This document shows, one piece after another, positions 32,772-37,279 of a stretch of DNA of 37,279 nt. The notes beneath the pieces were generated by a model, which saw nothing but the letters and a program-made list of their open reading frames with translations, was not told the origin of the DNA and searched no databases. The stretch comes from Clostridia bacterium (GTDB taxonomy: Bacteria; Bacillota; Clostridia; Oscillospirales; Acutalibacteraceae), in contig JAFZFT010000062.1 of the NCBI GenBank assembly GCA_017555765.1, forward strand, positions 1 to 37,279, given 5' to 3'. The position numbers and the translations under genes were made by a program. Each line of letters begins with the position of its first letter. The first letter of the stretch is position 1.

Positions 32772-33752
32772 TTATGAATAGAAGCCGAGCATGGGATAGA
32801 TATCTTCAACCCACTCGAAGCCGAGAGGAATTACGAGGATACTGAGTGCAAGAACAATCTGTGCTACATAATATGTATAGATGTTGATTATTCTGAGGCT
32901 TCTCTTGGGAGCCTTGTTGAAGCCCTTTTCTCTTGCAATCATAAAGCCTAAGAGAAGGTCTGATGTGATGAAAAGGAGTGCGCCGACAACGATTACAACT
33001 GAAGCTATCTGCCAGCTTTCACAGCCACCGAGAAGCTTCTGACCGGTTATCATCCAGCCGGGTCTCGGGTCATGAGAAGCAGTTGCATAAAAGAGGTTAC
33101 CCCAGGGTGATGATACACCGGGCTCGGAATATTCAACAAAGGTCATAGCGGCTGAAACTGCCTTTGACACCATTGTGAAAAGCACAACACCATAAATGGC
33201 TGCGGCGGCAAGAACAGGCTCTCTGCCCTTTATTTTCTTGGTTATGATTGACGTTGCAAGAATTGCAATAACAAAAGCAACACCGATGCTGATGATTATC
33301 TTGCCTACTGTTTCTGCCTTATCGTAAACAAAGTCGCCCTTGGCAACATCAAATGCCATAATGTAGAAAATATGACCTGCAAGGAAAAGGAGCATACCGA
33401 TGATAAAGCTGAGATTGTTGGGCTTCAGCTTATGAAGTACAACGTCGCCGAGCATACCGAAGATGAGACCGAGAATAATATACCTCGGGTAGTCGAGCAT
33501 ATTGCCTGTAAACTTGAAGAAGTTGAAGGTAGCGCCGTGGAAGAATTCTGTGTTGAGTACATAGCACAGCTGAGCTGAGAATATACCGCAGAGAATGAAA
33601 ATGATTGAAGAAACTGTCTTCATTGTGAATGACTTATATGTTCTGTCAGGCCAGTAGAAATGAAGGAATATGGGTACACATATCATTTCAAGGACTATCA
33701 TAACAAGTATAAGTATCGAATTGGTACTGATTTTATCTAAAAGCTGTTCCAT
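32772..33752 (-). CDS. YhhN/TMEM86-family (lysoplasmalogenase-like) membrane protein
   Basis: 326 codons with about eight hydrophobic segments. The family blocks are FGMLGDVVLH, FLAGHIFYIMAF and GALLFITSDLLLG, which carry the conserved Asp and His residues of YhhN/TMEM86 proteins. Human TMEM86B hydrolyses the vinyl-ether bond of lysoplasmalogens; bacterial members are little studied. Plasmalogens occur in anaerobic Clostridia, so such an activity would be biologically sensible here (inference). It follows the serine hydrolase by 18 bases and ends the operon before a strong terminator. It is longer than the usual ~210-230 residues, mainly through a central insert (about 205-245). Confidence 0.75.
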   Translation of the reverse strand: MEQLLDKISTNSILILVMIVLEMICVPIFLHFYWPDRTYKSFTMKTVSSIIFILCGIFSAQLCYVLNTEFFHGATFNFFKFTGNMLDYPRYIILGLIFGMLGDVVLHKLKPNNLSFIIGMLLFLAGHIFYIMAFDVAKGDFVYDKAETVGKIIISIGVAFVIAILATSIITKKIKGREPVLAAAAIYGVVLFTMVSKAVSAAMTFVEYSEPGVSSPWGNLFYATASHDPRPGWMITGQKLLGGCESWQIASVVIVVGALLFITSDLLLGFMIAREKGFNKAPKRSLRIINIYTYYVAQIVLALSILVIPLGFEWVEDIYPMLGFYS

Positions 33753-33770
33753 AAAAATTCTCCTGATTTT

Positions 33771-35360
33771 TTAATCTTTAATTTTGCCTCTCTGTGCCGC
33801 ATCGACAAGAGGTACTATCTTGGGAAGTGCCTTGCTGATTACATTCTGTACCATAGGCTGCTTGATAATGCTCTTGACTGATTCCTTCAAGGTTTCTGCC
33901 ATTTCGGAAACGGGCGGATTTGATGAAGGACGCATCACAACATTATCACCGTTAAATTTGAAGGTGAGTACTCTTTCTGCAACAACCTCGATGCAACGGA
34001 TTCTCACCTCAAGCTCTCTGTCTGTATTCCAGCAGGCAGTTGAGCATGTGTGATAAGGTATCTTGCCGATGACTATTTCATCCCAACGGTATTCACCGTC
34101 CATACCGACCATAATGCTGTTGGACTCGTCACCCTCTGTCCAGCTGAAGTTCATCTCGTTTTCGTAGAACCTGAAGCAGATATCACTTATGTTACCCGCC
34201 TTATCGCTTTCCATAAAAAGAGCGGGAAGAGGTACGACACTTGTGGGATAACCCGCAATATTTATCATAATGGGCTTCATAAGCCAGATTTTCTTACCGT
34301 CGAGGAAATCTTCGATAGCTGAGCGGCTCTTTGCGGGAAGTCTCTCGTACTCGCCCATTGTGACCTCGACGCTTTCGCCCTCGTTCTTTTCAAGAAAGGC
34401 TCTCGGGAAGTAATCCCAGAGTACGTCACGAAGACCCTGCTCATTAACCTCACCCGCGGTGATTATAAGACAAGCATCAAGATCCTCAAACACAATACCG
34501 AACTGACAGAACATACCGTCGGCACGGTAGGAGTTTTTGTAGCCCTCATTTCTCCAGAAGCAGTATCCGTAGCCCTCCTTACAGTCGGAGTCAATGCTTG
34601 TTACGCTACTGTCTGCGTGATACTTCGTAGCTTCCTTTACCCATTCCTCGGGGATAACCTGCTTGCCACCGAACTTGCCGCCCTGACTGTAGCAGTAGGT
34701 GAACTTTGCAAGATCCTCGGTTGTAATCATAAGTCCCCAGCCGCCTGCCTCGATGCCTCTCGGGCAGGTTTCCCAGAAGGGATGCTCGATTCCGAGGGGT
34801 TCAAAAAGACGGGGCTTCAGATATTCCATAACACTCATACCGCATACCTTGTGGATAATGCAGCAGAGAAGATACATATTCTCACTGATGTAAAGGAATT
34901 CGGTTCCCGGCTCGCTAACCCAGGGGGAATTGATAATATCCTTGAACCATCTGTCCTTTGTTCTGTCGAGGAAAACGCTTACTGCCTTGCCGCTTCTCAT
35001 TGTAAGAAGGTCTTCGACTGTCATTTCCTCAAGGAATTCGTCATATTTTTCAGGTCTTGCCTCAGGGAAAATCTCAAGGAAGCGTGTATGCACATCGAAA
35101 TATCCCTCGTGGACTGCAAAGCCGATTGCCGTTGAAGTAAAGGACTTACTTACAGAGTACATCATATGATTGTGCTCTCTGCCGAAGGGTGCCTTATAAA
35201 CCTCGCATGCAAGCTTGTTATTTCTTATAACAACCATTGAGTGAACTTCCTTGCCGAGCTCATCGCACTTATCGATAAACTCCTGAAGTACTCTTGAGTT
35301 GACGCCTGCAGTTTCCGGCTTCTTAGCTCTTGTTATCCAGGCCTTCTGTTTTGTTGCCAT
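33771..35360 (-). CDS. Class C beta-lactamase-like serine hydrolase
   Basis: 529 codons. The S-x-x-K nucleophile motif is S69-V-S-K72 in MMYSVSKSFTST, with the Tyr motif YISENMY near 152-158; the third motif is not clear-cut. The C-terminal ~180 residues are an added beta-rich domain seen in esterase/peptidase-type relatives. There is no signal peptide, so it should be cytoplasmic and an esterase or amidase rather than a true beta-lactamase. GGAGGAG precedes the ATG at 35360. That ribosome binding site and the first 13 codons lie inside the end of the GDPD gene, giving a 38-base overlap and likely translational coupling. Confidence 0.85.
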   Translation of the reverse strand: MATKQKAWITRAKKPETAGVNSRVLQEFIDKCDELGKEVHSMVVIRNNKLACEVYKAPFGREHNHMMYSVSKSFTSTAIGFAVHEGYFDVHTRFLEIFPEARPEKYDEFLEEMTVEDLLTMRSGKAVSVFLDRTKDRWFKDIINSPWVSEPGTEFLYISENMYLLCCIIHKVCGMSVMEYLKPRLFEPLGIEHPFWETCPRGIEAGGWGLMITTEDLAKFTYCYSQGGKFGGKQVIPEEWVKEATKYHADSSVTSIDSDCKEGYGYCFWRNEGYKNSYRADGMFCQFGIVFEDLDACLIITAGEVNEQGLRDVLWDYFPRAFLEKNEGESVEVTMGEYERLPAKSRSAIEDFLDGKKIWLMKPIMINIAGYPTSVVPLPALFMESDKAGNISDICFRFYENEMNFSWTEGDESNSIMVGMDGEYRWDEIVIGKIPYHTCSTACWNTDRELEVRIRCIEVVAERVLTFKFNGDNVVMRPSSNPPVSEMAETLKESVKSIIKQPMVQNVISKALPKIVPLVDAAQRGKIKD

Positions 35361-36588
35361 TATTCTTCTCCTCCGTTTCTGTATTTTTCTCCTTTTTTAA
35401 CCTTTCAATAAATATCTGCACTGCGATAAATGCCGCACCTATAAGCAGTACAACAATAATCTTTCCCGCAGTAATATTAAGCGCGCCCTTTGCCTGCTCC
35501 TCGCCGTCAGCAATCATTTTACTGTTAAGGCTCTGTGCAAGGGAGGAATAAGCCTTTTCGTATTCGGCAAGGGATTTCGCTCTGCCCTCGAGTACTTCCT
35601 CTGCAAACTCCAGAGCGGTGGATATATTCTTTCGGCTGACCTCGGAATAAGCCGAGAAATCTGTTTTCTTCACCTTATCGGTAAGCACTGCAAGTGATTC
35701 GCGTACTGTTTCAGATGTGCTTATATAATCACTGAGTGATGCTATATTGTTGGTTTCTATAACTGTAAAGCCGTTTTTGATAAGCTCATTCCAGCCGTTT
35801 GTATCGTCTGTTCTTTTGCCGCATAAATCGGGATCGTAGGCGGCGGCTACTGCTCTCGCCTTACCGTCAGCGGAGAAGTTATCACCCACAAGAGCACCGT
35901 AGCAGACATTGAAATAATTCTTTGTGCGGTACTCTGCCATCATCATACCCGCTTCGGAAAGCTTACCTATATGTCCGATACTGTTCCAGATGATGTTACC
36001 TGTATATACACCGATTACATCGGCATCAAGGGAGCTGAATTTTTTTATCTCGGAGGTCTTCACCTTACATCTTAAGGATACATAAGAATATGCACCGTAC
36101 TTATCGAGAATGCTGCAGACATCTTCAATATCCTCATACTTTATATCGAGGATAAGATATGTACTGCCGCCAAGAGACTCAAGAGCCTCACCGAGAGATA
36201 CGGGATAAATGTCTGTGGGATTTCCGTAGCAATCATAAAGTCTGCACTGCTTAAGAGCATCAAGGCTTATGCCACTGAGCGAAGCGGCTGTTGTTTCGCA
36301 GATGTTGCTGAGAGTAACATCCTCACAGAGTACGAATTTGCCGTCAGCGGTTTTATTGACCGCCACACTTACTGCATCGGCACCCTTATCGGAGGCGGCT
36401 TCTATTGCCTCGAGGGAGTTAGCGGGGTAAAGCACTGTATCTCCCCGGTGGGAAACTGCCACCACTCTGCCAAGGGAGTCCGCCATAATGTCACGGGCTT
36501 TCTCCGCCGCTGCAGATGAGGGTAAAGCCGCAAGACTTACAAGGATACACAGTAATAATATATAGGAAATTATCTTTATTTTTCTCAT
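35323..36588 (-). CDS. GDPD-like membrane-anchored protein with degenerate active site
   Basis: 421 codons. A signal sequence (about 4-27) and a C-terminal transmembrane helix (about 369-390, IIVVLLIGAAFIAVQIFIERL) with a charged tail suggest an external domain anchored at its C-terminus. Residues 43-300 follow glycerophosphodiester phosphodiesterases: AVSHRGD (H47, R48), then PANSLEAIEAASDKGADAV and NKTADGKFVL. The usual metal and catalytic residues are missing: the ExD pair is S74 and A76, the HD pair is E89-D90, and the later Glu is D148. It is probably not an active phosphodiesterase and may bind a lipid or glycan. It overlaps the downstream serine hydrolase gene by 38 bases. Confidence 0.82.
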   Translation of the reverse strand: MRKIKIISYILLLCILVSLAALPSSAAAEKARDIMADSLGRVVAVSHRGDTVLYPANSLEAIEAASDKGADAVSVAVNKTADGKFVLCEDVTLSNICETTAASLSGISLDALKQCRLYDCYGNPTDIYPVSLGEALESLGGSTYLILDIKYEDIEDVCSILDKYGAYSYVSLRCKVKTSEIKKFSSLDADVIGVYTGNIIWNSIGHIGKLSEAGMMMAEYRTKNYFNVCYGALVGDNFSADGKARAVAAAYDPDLCGKRTDDTNGWNELIKNGFTVIETNNIASLSDYISTSETVRESLAVLTDKVKKTDFSAYSEVSRKNISTALEFAEEVLEGRAKSLAEYEKAYSSLAQSLNSKMIADGEEQAKGALNITAGKIIVVLLIGAAFIAVQIFIERLKKEKNTETEEKNNGNKTEGLDNKS

Positions 36589-36626
36589 TTGAAAATACCT
36601 TTCAAGGTTATTCTGTTACAACTTTA

Positions 36627-36655
36627 ATGATAGCATAAAAAAAGCCTCTTGGCAA
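36627..36655 (-). promoter_or_regulatory. Promoter for the GDPD-hydrolase-YhhN operon
   Basis: On the minus strand TTGCCA (36655-36650), a 17-base spacer and TATCAT (36632-36627), about 38 bases before the start codon. It overlaps the sfsA terminator, so the new transcript begins just where the previous one ends. Confidence 0.55.
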
Positions 36656-36689
36656 TCTTTTTTTAACAAGATTTGCTCATCAGAGGCTT
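36637..36689 (-). terminator. Intrinsic terminator overlapping the end of sfsA
   Basis: On the minus strand AAGCCTCT (36689-36682) pairs with AGAGGCTT (36649-36642), with a weaker inner pairing, followed by seven T's. The first arm contains the last sense codons of sfsA and the T of its stop codon. Confidence 0.75.
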
Positions 36690-37279
36690 ACTTTTACGGG
36701 ATTTTTTATTATCATTTCATCCTTTTTGATTTCACAGTCGTAGCAGAGTATTTTTACCCCCTCGGACTTTGCTTTTTTGAGTGCTTTTTCAAAGGCGGGG
36801 TCATTTTTTCCGTTGGCGGTGAAGTAAAGCACATCCTTCATCTGCGCAACAAATATCACATAGGCTTCATATCCGTCTTTAAGGCAATCACAAAGCTCAT
36901 TGAGGTGCTTTACTCCCCTGGTCGTAGGAGAATCGGGAAAGGAAACAACACCCTCATTCTCGAGAGTCACACCCTTAACCTCCATATATGCCTTTTTGTC
37001 ATTATGTTCAAAATAGAAATCGAATCTTGACTTGCCGTAGGTGCTTTCAGGCTTTATGAGAGTGACGTTTTTAAAGTACTCCTCTTTTTTCAGCCACTCG
37101 TAAACCGCCTTATTGGGTGCGGAGGAATCCATATTGACAAGTCTTCCCCCCTTTTCGACAGTAACGAGGGAATACTGATATTTTCTCGCGGGGTTATCCG
37201 CCTTTTCAAGATAAACAGTAACACCCTCCTGCAATAATTCTCTGCATCTGCCCGTATTTTTTACGTGGCAAAGCACCGC
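36680..37279 (-). CDS. sfsA: SfsA family protein (DNA-binding/nuclease-like), N-terminus cut by window edge
   Basis: About 199 codons are present; the frame is open to the window edge and the first ~30 residues are missing. HVKNTGRCRELL is the SfsA signature near the N-terminus, and STYGKSRFDFYFE, YMEVKGVTLENEGVVSFPDS and TTRGVKHLNEL are the conserved catalytic-like core with the D ... ExK arrangement of restriction-endonuclease-like folds. E. coli SfsA was named for maltose-related sugar fermentation stimulation and binds DNA nonspecifically; its physiological role is unsettled. The GTG at 37276 is only an internal codon. It is followed by a terminator that overlaps its end. Confidence 0.95.
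   Translation of the reverse strand, partial: AVLCHVKNTGRCRELLQEGVTVYLEKADNPARKYQYSLVTVEKGGRLVNMDSSAPNKAVYEWLKKEEYFKNVTLIKPESTYGKSRFDFYFEHNDKKAYMEVKGVTLENEGVVSFPDSPTTRGVKHLNELCDCLKDGYEAYVIFVAQMKDVLYFTANGKNDPAFEKALKKAKSEGVKILCYDCEIKKDEMIIKNPVKVSL

Noticed and set aside
1-37279. tRNA, rRNA or CRISPR array
   Set aside because: No tRNA-like T-arm with CCA-type cloverleaf, no rRNA sequence and no regularly spaced 25-40 base repeats were seen; the only tandem repeats are the 7-bp arrays.

Overview
The window is a dense chromosomal segment from a low-to-mid GC Clostridia-type Firmicute, most like a gut Oscillospiraceae/Ruminococcaceae genome. This is inferred from AddAB instead of RecBCD, a dgt-dnaG-rpoD cluster, a YmdB-type phosphodiesterase, a T-box in front of pheST, a G5/M23 cell-wall protein and LuxS. 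Vegetative promoters are clear: nine TTGnnn-N17-TAnnnT sites with exactly 17-bp spacers.

Layout. (1) 1-11.4 kb, all minus strand, is housekeeping: addB-addA (double-strand break repair), rpmE (L31) with its own promoter and terminator, yigZ, dgt, dnaG and the first 114 codons of rpoD. (2) 11.4-19.4 kb, plus strand: histidine phosphatase, ymdB-like phosphodiesterase and an orphan peptide-binding lipoprotein; then recG-luxS; then a membrane-anchored LysM/G5/M23 protein closed by a strong terminator. (3) 19.4-22.2 kb, minus strand: an SGNH-like acyltransferase partner and an AlgI-type MBOAT, a probable extracellular glycan O-acetylation pair. (4) 22.4-24.4 kb: a cytoplasmic GtaA/DUF4965-type protein. 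(5) 24.4-27.0 kb: an A+T-rich accessory island between two ~215-bp inverted copies of one hairpin-rich repeat. It holds two divergent pairs, each a small Cro/CI-type regulator facing one orphan gene across a visible operator. (6) 27.0-30.75 kb: pheS-pheT behind a Phe T-box and a perfect-consensus promoter. (7) 30.75-32.6 kb: an ECF sigma factor overlapping its membrane anti-sigma factor. (8) 32.8-37.3 kb, minus strand: sfsA (cut by the window edge), a degenerate GDPD-like membrane protein, a class C beta-lactamase-like serine hydrolase and a YhhN-family membrane protein.

The most unusual feature is a set of 7-bp tandem arrays that start at, or overlap, the stop codon of five genes (dgt, the lipoprotein gene, the SGNH gene, the GtaA-like gene and pheT). 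They use at least three unrelated heptamer sequences (GGGCCAA-like, AATTCGC-like, GGATTAG-like), and they come as facing inverted pairs that fill the gap up to the next RBS or the next repeat. Two copies share a downstream body of 3-nt-loop hairpins; at one hairpin the sequence differs completely between copies while pairing is kept.

No tRNA, rRNA, CRISPR array, transposase or integrase was recognised. All functional calls rest on motif recognition by eye, without database searches.
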